Shown here in pieces: positions 1 to 10,819 of a stretch of 64,000 nt of DNA. The stretch spans positions 558,001 to 622,000 of the forward strand of contig BCIG01000019.1 of NCBI GenBank assembly GCA_001599915.1. The letters run 5' to 3'. A program made the position numbers and the translations under genes. The notes under the pieces were generated by a model. It made no database searches and was not told where the DNA came from. It saw nothing but the letters and a program-made list of their open reading frames with translations. Each line of letters starts with the position of its first letter. Within the stretch, counting starts at the first letter, position 1. This DNA is from Symbiotaphrina buchneri. Its lineage: Eukaryota > Ascomycota > Symbiotaphrinales > Symbiotaphrinaceae.

Positions 1-2078
1 AATCGGGCCTTTTGAGGAGAGACCGCCGTTGACGTCTTCGCCTGTGAAGGCCTCTTCGAACCCGGCGTTCCATGTGTCGAAGGCGCGGAAGAGAAGGGAT
101 CGCCATCGCTCTTGTTCTTCTGTTCGTAATGGCGTTTCCAGCCAAGTTAGTTGAGTCTCCCGATTATGCATGTGCCAGCCGACACTGAGCAGGCCAGCCA
201 TGAGGATGACTCGCCCAAAGGCGTGCGTCTTGACATCCTGGCCATGCAGAGAGCGCTTGAGCCCATCGATGAAGTTGACAGGTTTCACGCCGTAGAGACG
301 GAGGCTTGCGTCGAGGCTCTGGACGCTCTCGGGAGAAGTGGCTGTCCAGAGGGACTCATCGCAGGGAAGTCTGAGATGGATCTCCTGTGGTGAGATATTG
401 GCCGCATGGCCGAACATGAGAGCATGTGTGATGTCCATGATGAAGGCAGAGAAGACTACACGGTGCATTGATTCGGTTTTGATCCACTGAGACCACCAGT
501 CGAACGAGCTACTGCCGTTGATAACATCAGCCCGGCTGGGAGCGTCGCTCTCTGGGTCACCGCCTTGATGTTGAGCTGCCCGTCCATCTCTTCCCTCTTT
601 ACTGATTAGAGGAGAGCCCCGTTTCAAGAGTGTAAGTGTAGATGCATGGTGAATATTTGCTTGCTCGTGCAGCTCCCTCGAAGAATACATCTTCTCGTAT
701 AATTCAAGAAGTAGCAGTGTCTGAAACACCCATAACTTTGCAGGTGGCACTGCATCTTCCTCGGTATAGACCTCCCACCTCAGAAACGATGCAAGAAGGT
801 CAGCAAAGGATTTATAGCCTTCTGTCTGATCCTCGAACTTGAGCTTATGTAGGGTTGAAGCACCAAGCGCTATCACGGCCGCGAGTAAGAGGATAGGACA
901 AGAGTCGGGCGAGAAAGTAGGTCGATGTAAAACTGGAATCTGCGGGGAGACGTGCTCCCAGAACGCTGATATACACTTTCCCAATATCGACAGGCTGAAC
1001 TTTTGCGCATCGCCGTCGAGGTAGTTGTCCATACAGGTATCCATTAACGACCGCTTTTTCTTCTGCTTCTGCCTCTGTCGGAAAGACCGAGCCAAATCCA
1101 ACAGTTCCTGTCGTCTTGCCTCCGACATAGTATTTTGCGATGTCCCAGGTCTCTCAAGGGGCCGAAGATCGAAACCCATGGGATGGTCTGGAAGAGAATC
1201 GCGGTCCGTCGGAGACGTCTGATTCTGTGAGAACGCGGTATCGATGCCGAAAGCCATATTCCCGAAATTCAGATCGACCGGAGTGCTTTCCAGGTCGAAG
1301 AGCCAGGAAGCGAAATCGTCCCGCATGGAGGCATCATTACTAAGTGGATTTATCTGCGTGGGTAGTTCTGTATCTTGCAATCCGTCCTCCGGCGGCGCGG
1401 TTCCGAAGCCTTTGAGAAACGGTGACTGCTGCTGGTCACCGAAGGTGCGGATCCCGGCGGCTTGCCTCTGCACTCCTGTGGTTGCAGGATATGTCGATGC
1501 TGTCAAAGTAGCCGGTTCATTTGATTCGATAGGCATGGATGAAATCGTCATTTTCATGGTAGAACGCGGGCTTGTGCCGGGACCGCTCCCATGGTGGCTT
1601 CCGAATGAGCCACTGCGATGCGCCATATGGTCATTGGTTGCAAGAGTATCGCTTAGACGTGATTCCGATGATTCTGCTGTAGACGGGTACCACCGCGGAT
1701 CACGTTCTGGGTTTCCTGTGGGAAATCCAGAAGGCAACGCCTGATTAACGGCATGACGAGCGTGAGGAGGAAGACGGGCGGAATGCCTTTCGCGGTGTCT
1801 GGATAACAGATCGCTCCTGACGAAAGTTTGCAGGCAGCCGGGGTAGTCGCAGTAGAGAATCTCCTTAGGAGCATCTGTGGAACAAGTCAAAAGCTGACGG
1901 TAAGAGTGAACGGTAGGTGCTGCAGCTCACGGTTGAGTTGGTGTCGCTGTAAGTGCTCTGCCCTGGAGTATTTCCTGCCACAATAGCACACAAACCGTTG
2001 GGGCTGGCCTTTGCGACTCGCACGAGTCTTTCGCTTGCTCGTTGACTTGACTGCCTCGTTATCATCACCTGGCTCCAT
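1..2078 (-). CDS. C2H2 zinc-finger transcription factor with fungal-specific regulatory domain (3' end outside window)
   Basis: Nuclear DNA-binding regulator. Exon 1 (2078..1931) starts at an ATG, has a basic stretch (residues 11-28) and opens finger 1 (C31, C33, H46). A 56-bp intron (1875..1930) interrupts the finger and its last His (H50) comes from exon 2. Finger 2 follows at once, with Cys-x4-Cys and His-x3-His spacing. Exon 2 stays open to base 1 and contains the helical segments typical of the fungal transcription-factor domain, including 'VLHRPTFSPDS' and 'ILLLAAVIALGAS'. The first finger has only one residue between its cysteines, tighter than usual. The C-terminus is missing because the gene leaves the window. 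Target genes cannot be read from sequence. The next gene, a sugar transporter, is on the same strand upstream. Confidence 0.85.
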
Positions 2079-2448
2079 GGCTATAGAAGACAGGGCGTGG
2101 TGGGACTACTCGAGGAGGGGGTGAAGCGCGGAAATCACAGGAAGGCGGAGAAAAGTTGGGGTTGTTGTCACGTGGTCTAACGTACAGATACGGAGAGTGG
2201 AACCGCTCGGAACACGAACCGGTGAACGGGCCATTATTAGAGGATCTACTAGGACAATCACACTATAGGGGTCAATTACCCCGTGTACATCCATCATATA
2301 TGCTCAGTAAATTGCAAAAATATAGGTCAAGATCAAATCGCACAGCGTGACATCCAGAGCTATTCCGGATACCACCTAAAACCCACCCATGACAACTTCG
2401 GCGGGAATCTTGAGAGGACCTTCTTGTATGTCACTCTCGTTCGGACTT
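2079..2448. other. Intergenic, promoter side of the C2H2 regulator
   Basis: 370 bp between the regulator's start codon and the transporter's stop codon. I see no further gene, repeat or clear TATA box. Confidence 0.5.
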
Positions 2449-4314
2449 TCAAGCAGTCGTCTCCACATGCACCGCAGATGCAGCAGCTTTCTCGTTATTC
2501 TCAAAGGCCTGATCAAGCGTGATATTCTCTCCCCGTTTCATCGCACGCCAAAGCTCATTCGCTTTCTTGACAGGTCCCACGGACTTATCCATGAAGCAAA
2601 GGTCAACAGACTCCAACGTGAAGCCGGCGGTCTCGGGAAAGAGGAAGTAGACCATGGGGACGAATGCCAGATTAAAGACTGCAAATATGATGTACGTGCG
2701 CCAACCGATGTTGGCTATGCAGACCGGAACGATCTCGACTACAACAAAGGCGGAGAGCCAGAGGCATGCTGTTGCAAGCCCTTCGCCTTTGGCGCGATGT
2801 GCAAGAGGCATTATCTCCGGGCCATAAACCTATACATGGGCGATTAGCGTTCAGAGGATGTCCGGGGTAAGGAGAGACTTTTGTTACAATAGAATTACAA
2901 CGAAGGCGGCGAAGACTTACCCAGATGCCACCCATAAACCCCCATGTATAGAAACTCTGATAGAGGAAGATTATGACGGCAGCGACGATGCCTGATTTGG
3001 TCGTATTGATGGCAACCATTGCCGCCATGATAGACATGATGATAGCCATGCCGACTGCGGTAAACATAAACGAGAAGCGCCGGCCGAGCTTCTCGATGCT
3101 GTACCACGTCCCGAACGAGGAGACTAGAAACCAGACTTGGAGAAATCCGGACATGAGCAGTGCGGTATGGTAGGAGAGACCGACGGACTCTTCGAAACTG
3201 TGAGGTATTTCTGTCAACAAAACATCTGGAGCAGGCTGTGTGGAGTCCTTATACGTACATCACTGTAGTGTAGTAGCTAACAGGAGTACTCCCACTCCAC
3301 GCTTGACATGCATTGATCAAGCAGGCAAGTAACACCCGGCGTCTCGAACCTACTTCGTCTTCTTTGAGCAGATCCTTCCAGGAAGCCTGACGACTTTCGA
3401 GTGCGATAGCCTCGGTGATTTCAGTGACCGTTCTGTTGATGTATTCTTCGTCAAGAACGCCCTTGTGCGTAGCCAGCCGTCTGATGATCTCTACTGCTTC
3501 CTCCCTATATTCACGTTGAAAGAGCCAGCGCGGGGCTGTGATGTCAGCATGGGTCTTGGGTTGAAGAACGGTAAACTTATTGAATGACTTACATTCAGGC
3601 ATAACCAGTAGCAGCAATGATGTAAGGATAGCCAGGGCTGCCTGAAACGCAAAGGGGAAGCGCCAGGAGACGCTGCTCGTGTCGTTCATCATGGCATAGT
3701 CAATCCAATAGGCAAGTAGCTGATACCCCAGTCAACAATCACTCTTATTTCTCTGGATGTAGGACGCATTATCTGTCCCAATATCAAGAAACTCAGCGCC
3801 GACGCAACCGCCAAACCACGAATCTTGCTCGGCGTGACTTCTGCCTGCCAAACAATGACATTGCTGACGATGAGGCCTAGTCCAACGCCAGCAACGATCC
3901 TCCCGACGATTAACTGGGCGACCTGGAAGCTGGTGGCTTGGAGTGTAGCTCCGAGGCATAAAACCAGTGCTCCTAGATGGGAGACGGTCTTGCGGCCCCA
4001 GCGCCCGTTCGAGAACGCAGTGCTCATGCAACCGGCAAAACACCCAATCATGAATAGAGAGGTCACGGTGCCTTGCATGCTGGAGCTGAGTGAGAACTGC
4101 GACTCGAAGCTGGGTGCTGTAAGAAGACCGCCGATGACGCCGTCATCATACCCTGAAGGATTAGAATGTCAGTGATCCAGCCTTAGAGAATAGCCAGAGT
4201 GACTTCTTGGGGGAGGGTAAGTGGAAACCGCTTACCGAAGAGAATGAAACCCATGCCAGCGGCGCAAGTAACTCCCACGAGCAGGGCATTGCCCTTAAGT
4301 TGTAGAGAAGGCAT
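2449..4314 (-). CDS. MFS sugar transporter, one intron with a non-canonical AT donor
   Basis: Plasma-membrane sugar/H+ symporter of the major facilitator superfamily. Exons: 4314..4236, 4152..3773, 3719..3593, 3535..3259, 3197..2921, 2829..2449, summing to 1521 nt (506 aa), the usual size. Family landmarks appear in order: 'FGYDDGVIGG' in helix 1, 'GRWGRK' in the loop between helices 2 and 3, 'RIVAGVGLG', 'PESPRWLF' at the central loop, 'EKLGRR', and 'PETAGFTLESVD' after helix 12. Five introns are needed. Four have GT...AG ends. The second (3720..3772, 53 bp) joins Gly-Gln to 'LLAYWIDY' perfectly but begins with AT. If it is retained, translation stops about 27 codons later, near 3689. Substrate is not predictable. 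Either a mutated allele or a non-canonical splice. Confidence 0.85.
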
Positions 4315-5479
4315 TTTGAATCTTGTCAATTTCACGTGGATCGAGACCCTCTAATCATGCATTAATGTGCTTCGTGAGAACGGAGTGACGGGTGATACTA
4401 GGTGTCCGACTGGTGTATATGCAGAAACCTCCGGATATTAAAAGTGGCGACGCACAGTGACCCCCACGGGGTCCCCCGCATTGGTTTGAGCAAGTTGGGC
4501 CTCATGCATACGAGAGTGTGTAACTTGCTGTATACAGATTGTTCGTATGCAGATCTCCCCACGCCGTTGTTGTCCACAGGTTGGGAGGGAAAGCTGATTG
4601 GTCTGGGGCAGCCGTGGGGTTCATTGGAAATGTTTGGTGTCGAGCCTCGCCGACCGTTACTCGAGGTGACCATAGCCGATATGTACTCCTTTTGTCAGAT
4701 TCTCGAGCACCATTCTTCCGGACTCTGCTCACACACCACTTCCCGACGGAGCACGATTCCCGTTACCCAGAACCAGATCTTCCTATTTTCCTTCTCAGTA
4801 TCAGCCATCCGCTACAACGACTGCTCGTAGGTGGTCCGCCAAGCTATTGAGGGTGACAGCTTACGAACGGAGTATCTCGACCTGTGCCAGAACCTGCCTA
4901 TTGATGACTGGGAGACTTGGCACTAACAAATAACCTACCGATTGCAAGAAATGGACTACGCGTCATTGTTTGTGAATATTCTTACAGAGAAAGAGAAGGT
5001 GAACAAGGATAGGGGAAATCCCCCTGAAGAGAACCGCGGCGAAATAAAGCTGACTAGCCAATCCCTTATCGTTGACGCTACCCCGCTAGTGTCTGTGACA
5101 TCCAAGCATCCAATTTGTTGTTGATGCGCTACTCCGCTAGCGCCCGCAACTCCAAGTCCGTCAACAGGGTCTCACGATACTGACCATGGCCCGATTCCCT
5201 GCGGAAAAACCGCAGTCTCTTCCTGTCTGCGCAGTTCCTTTTTTATTTCTCCCTTTATAGCGTTATTCTCACTCCTTTCTCCTGTCGCACGATTCCCCGA
5301 CCTCTGGAAAGATCTGTCCTGGAGACCTGTCATCCAAGCGCACTTGTTCTGGGCCTGCCACAAAGATCTCTAAACTGCGCGATTTACGCCCCTTTGTTCT
5401 ACAAACAATACTGCTGTTCTCATCTCCTAATCCAATCGTCACATTTTGGCAGTTCTACGAACAGGCCTTGATCCTCATC
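4315..5479. other. Intergenic region upstream of two divergent genes
   Basis: Contains the promoters of the transporter and the FAD oxidoreductase. Open frames here (for example 4402..4830) have no recognisable protein features and overlap each other on both strands. The only structure I see is a short imperfect direct repeat listed separately. Confidence 0.5.
5070..5156 (+). repeat. Imperfect direct repeat, two copies about 48 bp apart
   Basis: Both copies run from 'gttga(t)gcgcta-ccgctag' through 'ccaag' with several mismatches; the first begins near 5070 and the second near 5119. It sits 300-400 bp upstream of the FAD oxidoreductase. Function unknown; could be a decayed duplication or paired regulatory sites. 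Confidence 0.5.
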
Positions 5480-6715
5480 ATGTCAGAAAAGAAAAACATC
5501 GTCATCCTCGGAGGCTCCTACGGAGGCCTCTCTGCCGCCCACTGTATCTTGAAGTACACCTACCCGCAGCTGCCGGCAAAGGAGTCCTACCAGGTCATCT
5601 TGATCAGCATTGCTTCTCAAGTCACATGCCGGCCCGCTGCTCCTCGCGATATCATCTCGGACAGTCTCCTCGACCAGAAGAAGCTCTGGGTTGATATCCC
5701 TCCGCTGTTCTCGCAGTATCCCGAAGGCAGCTTCCGCTTCATCAAAGGCGCTGCTACTGCAGTTGACCATACCGGCCGTAAAGTCACGGTCAGCGTTTCC
5801 GGCGGCACGATAGAGGAACTCGACTTCTACGCTCTCGTCATCGCGACCGGCGCAACCACCACCTCGCCTCTAATGGGCTTCAATCACCAGGACGAAGTCT
5901 ACCTTAAAAACCGTCGGATCGAGTTCCGCACCGCGTTGGTCTCGGCCAAGTCCGTCATCATCTGCGGCGGCGGTCCGACCGGCGTCGAGACGGCCGGTGA
6001 GCTGGGCGAGTACTTCAACGGGCGTCCGTCGTGGTGGCCCTGCTGGCGGCAGCCGCCCAAGATGAAAATCACGCTGGTCACCAGCAGCGAACAGATTCTC
6101 CCTCTGCTGCCTCGCAAAATCGCAAATAACGCTGAGAAGCTCCTATCGCAAGTCGGCGTCACGGTCATCAAGAAGACGAAGGTCGTGGGCGTCATTCCCG
6201 AGGACTCGGGCTCTGATGACAACATTGCCGGCCGCACCAGGGTCGTCCTTTCAGATGGCCAGGAGCTCGATACCGACATTTACATTCCCGCTGCCGGGTT
6301 CAAGCCCAACACAGAATTCATCAAGGACGCCTCCCTACTGGCGGCGGATGGCCGCATCAAGACAGAAAAAACGCTTCGCGTCACCGGTGTCGGTCCGCGC
6401 ATCTACGCCATCGGCGACTGTTCTATATTTGCTCGCTCTGCCATCCACAACATCCAGGCTGCGGTCCCTGTCCTGGCCGCCAACATCAAGCGAGACCTCT
6501 TGGCCGACGCTGGCAACGCCCTGCCTGGCGAGGACCGCGTGTTCAAGGAGGAGACCGGCGTCACGCAGATGGTCCCGATTGGCAGGAGTAAAGGCGTTGG
6601 TGCGCTTAACGGCTCTTCTGTACCTGGCCTGATGGTTTGGGCGTTGAAGGGTCGTGATTACTGGCTTTGGACTACGAAGAATCTGTGGAATGGCAAGCAG
6701 TGGAATAAGATATAA
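5480..6715 (+). CDS. AIF/AMID-like FAD-dependent pyridine nucleotide oxidoreductase
   Basis: Two-dinucleotide-fold flavoprotein that should pass electrons from NAD(P)H through FAD to a quinone or other acceptor; relatives include AMID/FSP1 and NDH-2-like enzymes. Single exon, 411 aa from the ATG at 5480; an upstream in-frame ATG at 5468 would add only four residues. The N-terminal FAD site is 'GGSYGG' (residues 11-16). The NAD(P) site is 'GGGPTGVETAGE' (about 160-172), and the C-terminal FAD contact is 'IYAIGDCS' (about 310). No signal peptide or C-terminal membrane helix is evident. Neighbours give no pathway clue. Exact acceptor and location are not decidable from sequence. Confidence 0.87.
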   Translation: MSEKKNIVILGGSYGGLSAAHCILKYTYPQLPAKESYQVILISIASQVTCRPAAPRDIISDSLLDQKKLWVDIPPLFSQYPEGSFRFIKGAATAVDHTGRKVTVSVSGGTIEELDFYALVIATGATTTSPLMGFNHQDEVYLKNRRIEFRTALVSAKSVIICGGGPTGVETAGELGEYFNGRPSWWPCWRQPPKMKITLVTSSEQILPLLPRKIANNAEKLLSQVGVTVIKKTKVVGVIPEDSGSDDNIAGRTRVVLSDGQELDTDIYIPAAGFKPNTEFIKDASLLAADGRIKTEKTLRVTGVGPRIYAIGDCSIFARSAIHNIQAAVPVLAANIKRDLLADAGNALPGEDRVFKEETGVTQMVPIGRSKGVGALNGSSVPGLMVWALKGRDYWLWTTKNLWNGKQWNKI

Positions 6716-6933
6716 GGCGGAGCTGGCCGTGAATGCTGCTGCTTATATTTTCTCCTATCATGAGTCATTTCGTGTTTATATCCCACGTTGGGTGGTTGTT
6801 AGTGCTGATAGGACTTTTCAGTTCCTGGATAATATTGCCTCCGTGATGTTACTACTGTCAATATGTGAACAATCGCATGTGTTTCTACCACCTTGGAACT
6901 CAATCTCTGTATCCCCGCTCCACTGCATGCCCG

Positions 6934-8274
6934 TCAGATGATGTTAACCGGTGTTCCGTCTTTCTTGTAGACCTGAGCATCCTTCATGACGAAGCTGACC
7001 TTTCTGAGCGCGCCTGGGTCCTCCCTAGGATCCGTATCAAGCGCAATGAGATCCGCACAGATGCCCTCCTCGACCCATCCAAACCTCTTCCCGCACAAGT
7101 CGCCTCCGCATGACTCCCAACCGCCTATCATACAAGCCGCCAACACATTCTCTACGGGGATGCCAGCCTCGACCATGAGTTCCATCTCTCTGGCATTCTT
7201 CCCGTGCGAGAACGTGCCCGTATCACCTCCGCACGCCAGCTTGACGCCTTTGTCGAATGCCACCTTCACCTGTGCCAAGATCTCCTTGAGGATGTGCGAA
7301 CGCATGCGCTCCGCGATGCCAAGGGTAGGCACCAAGAGCGTGCCGTGCTTGATCATCTCCTCCATGCACACCTCATCCATTTGGTATCCATGCTCAATCG
7401 TGATCGCTCCCGCCCTCACCGCGTGCAGAATCCCATTTCTCGTTATCGCATGCGCAACCGCGGGCGCTTCGGCCATATTCGCCTCCTGGACGATCATCCG
7501 CATCTCCTCCTCAGAATACACCAGGACGTCTGGGTTATCATTCTTATTCGGAAAGCGTATGCCCGGGATATAGGGATGCTGCTGCTTAGGCGGCGCCCGC
7601 ATCAGCCGCCTCCTATAATCCGCATAGAACTTAATAATATCCGCACCCGCCCCAATGCGTCTGCGCACGCCCTTCCGAATCTCATCGATCCCATCCGCCG
7701 CTTCTCCACCAGCAGGCAGGCGCGTGCCTCCAAGCGCGTTCTCATTGCGGGGCTCATAACTTGCCGTGCTAGCGAGCACCTTCGCCGCAACAAACAGGCG
7801 CGGGCCGACCGTCAAACCGCGATTGATCGCATCGCGCACATTGGCGTCGGCTTCCTGCATGCTCTCGGAGCCCAGGTCGCGGTAGGTGGTGTAGCCGGCC
7901 AGCAGCGCCGTGCGGCAGTGGTTGACGGCGCGGATGAGGCGCTCGGCGAAGGACTCATCGCGCTTCTGGTTCACGGAGGGATTCTCCGCGTACGAGTGCA
8001 GGAAGATGTGCGTGTGTGCGTCGACGAAGCCGGGCATGGTTACTTTGCCCCGCAGGTCGATGTCGTGAGGACCGAGGGTCGGCTCACTGGTCCGTGTGTA
8101 GACCTTTTCGATAAGGGATGTATTCGGATTTACTGTGATAGAGATGTCGGGCAGAAACTTGAGCTGTTTTGGATCGAAGAGTAACGATGTATGCAGCGTG
8201 TAGGCCTCTTCAGGGACGTTTGGCGGCCCATGTTCAGGGTGCACGCCGAGAGACTCGCAGCAGTCACATGCCAT
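6934..8274 (-). CDS. Metal-dependent amidohydrolase (imidazolonepropionase/prolidase-like)
   Basis: Amidohydrolase-superfamily TIM barrel that hydrolyses C-N bonds using one or two metal ions. I chose the ATG at 8274 (446 aa, starting MACDCC); the frame is open 51 codons further upstream but those residues look non-coding. Metal-site motifs: 'DAHTH' (H87, H89), 'IIKFYADY' for the bridging Lys, 'AHAIT', 'EHGYQMD', and the catalytic Asp in 'GGDTGTFSHG'. The C-terminal 'ADLIALDTDPRED' closes the family's beta-sandwich. A TATAAA-like element lies about 115 bp upstream near 8385. It is divergent from the amino-acid permease, sharing a 387-bp promoter with a palindrome, so co-regulation is plausible. 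Substrate unknown. Confidence 0.87.
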   Translation of the reverse strand: MACDCCESLGVHPEHGPPNVPEEAYTLHTSLLFDPKQLKFLPDISITVNPNTSLIEKVYTRTSEPTLGPHDIDLRGKVTMPGFVDAHTHIFLHSYAENPSVNQKRDESFAERLIRAVNHCRTALLAGYTTYRDLGSESMQEADANVRDAINRGLTVGPRLFVAAKVLASTASYEPRNENALGGTRLPAGGEAADGIDEIRKGVRRRIGAGADIIKFYADYRRRLMRAPPKQQHPYIPGIRFPNKNDNPDVLVYSEEEMRMIVQEANMAEAPAVAHAITRNGILHAVRAGAITIEHGYQMDEVCMEEMIKHGTLLVPTLGIAERMRSHILKEILAQVKVAFDKGVKLACGGDTGTFSHGKNAREMELMVEAGIPVENVLAACMIGGWESCGGDLCGKRFGWVEEGICADLIALDTDPREDPGALRKVSFVMKDAQVYKKDGTPVNII

Positions 8275-8537
8275 CTTTGGACGGTGTGTATGAGCTTGAG
8301 GAGATCGTCTTACTTGACAAGCTTCAGGGAAAGATCCGCCCAGATGAAGAAAAGCCGTCCAAGAGCAAGGACAGCAAAACGGATTTATAGGCACCGATTG
8401 CAGATAAGCATCTCCGAGAAACCCCACTGGATCTTGCGGTGATGTCCGTGTTTTGCCTATCGCCCATTTCAGGGTCCGTCCCTTTTCGGTTATTTAGACG
8501 CCGAAATCGAAGTCTGATCACGACTTAGCGTACAGGT

Positions 8538-8559
8538 GCGTTAGCCGTACGGCTAACGC
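8538..8559. promoter_or_regulatory. Perfect 22-bp palindrome in a divergent promoter
   Basis: Every base pairs with its mirror partner across the centre at 'CCGTACGG'. It lies 264 bp upstream of the amidohydrolase ATG and 103 bp upstream of the permease ATG. The core is an everted CCG/CGG pair spaced by two bases, the kind of half-sites Zn2Cys6 dimers bind. Inference: an operator serving both genes. Confidence 0.6.
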
Positions 8560-8661
8560 GGGCCGGAGCAACATCATCTCGCCTACACGGACCAAGAATT
8601 ATCACGCCATCGACACGATCAGCCGTCATTCGGCCGTCTTCACACCTTCCTCTATCATAGC

Positions 8662-10464
8662 ATGAACAGAACGAAGCGCCGGTATACCATGGAGCAGTCT
8701 AGCACTGACCATATAGAGCCGGAAGGAGATGTCGAAACACCACTCCTAGGAAGCAGCGAGGGGGCAAGGCAAGGAAGGCATGGAACAGACGACGATTCCT
8801 CAGGCGGACCAAGCGGTCGAGAAACATTCGCGCGCCGTCTATCTGCGCTGGATGGATTTGCACTGCTTATCAGCATCGTAATTGGCTCGGGCGTCTTTAC
8901 ATCACCGGGAGCTATCGACGCAAATGTTCCGTCGCCAGGCATCGCCCTCGTCGTATGGCTTGTCGGGGGTCTTCTGGCGTGGACCGGTGCTGCGACAATG
9001 GCTGAACTTGGTACCGCCTTTCATGGCGAGGGAGGCATCCAGCCATATCTTACGCATATCTATGGCGAGCTCTTTGGGTTCCTTGCCGCCTGGACCTGGA
9101 TTGTCGCAGTGATGCCCGCCACGCTGGCAATCCTAAGCATCGTCTTCGTCGAATCCATCTATTCTGCGGCGGGGAGCAATGACGGTTCCAATCAGCTCCT
9201 GCATAAACTGTTCTCTACTCTCGTGTTAGTTGTCATAAGCACTGCCAACTCGATCAGTACGAAGACCAGTACGCGCCTCGGCAACTTCTTCGTGACGGTC
9301 AAGCCGTCTTCTATTGTGCTACTCCTCATTGCCGGCATCACGGTCGTTTTGATCTATGCAACGCGTCATGGGAAAGACTACGGCGGTGGAGACTGGCACT
9401 CGAAGAACTGGTTTAGCCCGAGGGACACGGTGTTGCCTGATGGCAGTACAATTGATTGGAGATCTGCCAGTACCTGGGAATTGCTCGGGCATTTCTCTGC
9501 CGCTTCGTATGGCGCGCTCTGGGGATACTCTGGCTGGGACAAGGTACGTCCGAGCCATCTTCTGGACCTCACTAGCTCACTATGACTTATGCATCTACAG
9601 GCGAACTACATAGCAGCTGAGCTGTCTGCGCCATCAACTCAACTTCCTCTCGCCATCAATTCCGCAATCCCTACCATCATCCTTTCCTTTGTTGCTGCAA
9701 ATGCGGCATATTATGTTTTGCTGCCATGGGAGGTGGTGTCCACTACCGATAGCGTTGCAGTGGTAAGATCCAACTCTAGAAAATACACGTCCCTGCCATC
9801 TCAGCTGACGGTGGAACTTGAAGACTGCGGCAACGTATTTGCTGGGAAGACCAGCCGCCATAGTCGCCGCCATATTGATCTGCCTCGTCGTCGCGGGGTC
9901 TCTCCTGGGCAACTCCTTCGTTACTGGTCGTATGACAGTCGCAGCGGCAAACAAGTCCTGGCTTCCACAATTCCTAAGCGTCGTTGGAGGATTTAAGAAG
10001 TCACGCACCCAGGAAGATTTACAACCTCTCCTTGACAACCAGGGTCCAGAAGAGGTCAACGAGCGGGACTCTCCCATGTAAGCACACTTTGTTCCTCTGA
10101 CCAACAAGAACTAATCGTACCCAGCAATGCCCTCGTCCTCTCCACCATCATCACCGCTCTCTACATCTTCCTAGGCAACTTCCGCGCGCTGCTCACCTTC
10201 AATGGGCTTGGGGAATATACGTTCTTTCTCCTGACCGTTGTCGGGGACCTCATCTTGCGCTGGCGAGAACCGGGTCTGCACCGACCTTACAAACCATTCA
10301 TCCTGATTCCAGTCATCTTTGCGCTGATCAGCACGTTCACGGTTGTCCGCGGAGCTGTCTTCGCCCCTGTCCAGTCTGGGATACTGGTTGCTGTCTGGGT
10401 TCTAGGTGTTGTGTTCTATTTCGGTAGACGACGGTGGGCGAAGTCAAGAGCTGCGTCTCAGTGA
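8662..10464 (+). CDS. LAT-family amino-acid permease (APC superfamily, methionine-permease-like)
   Basis: Membrane transporter moving amino acids across the plasma membrane. Four exons: 8662..9543, 9601..9762, 9824..10077, 10125..10464, giving 545 aa. The third exon uses the acceptor at 9823, just after a consensus 'gctgac' branch point; this restores the frame into 'GNSFVTGRMTVAAANK'. The first helix carries 'IGSGVFTSPGAI', the unwound substrate-binding helix of the family. About twelve hydrophobic helices follow; the N-terminal ~65 residues are polar and cytosolic. Divergent from the amidohydrolase. An alternative in-frame ATG lies at residue 10 (8689). Substrate preference is inferred from family only. 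Confidence 0.87.
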
Positions 10465-10819
10465 GATGGTTGGTCTTATCAGTGGTGTTGAAGATCGATC
10501 ATGCGTGGTCTGGTACACTTACTATTTTGCCAAGGCCTAGGGATTGAGGCCATGATCATTGTAAGGGGTCCATTGGCACTGTAGGAATAACTCACATTTG
10601 AAAGGAAATGAGCTACGAATCGGGAAGGGAGGAGAGTGGCGTCCTTGAGTGGCCACCACAAACCAAAGGTAATGGAAGGTTTACGCCGGTTGGTCAATCA
10701 AGGATACGGCTCAGAATGTCTCTTTTTGACATGATTCTATGACCAAAAGATTTTTGGAGACCAACTATGGCAGGAGTGTAACAAGCTTGAGAAACCGGAC
10801 ACATCCGGTCTATATCTAT
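10465..10819. other. Intergenic between convergent genes
   Basis: 355 bp holding the two 3' ends; nothing else seen. Confidence 0.5.

Noticed and set aside
7204-8184. 326-codon plus-strand frame
   Set aside because: Antisense shadow of the amidohydrolase; His/Arg-rich with no family features.
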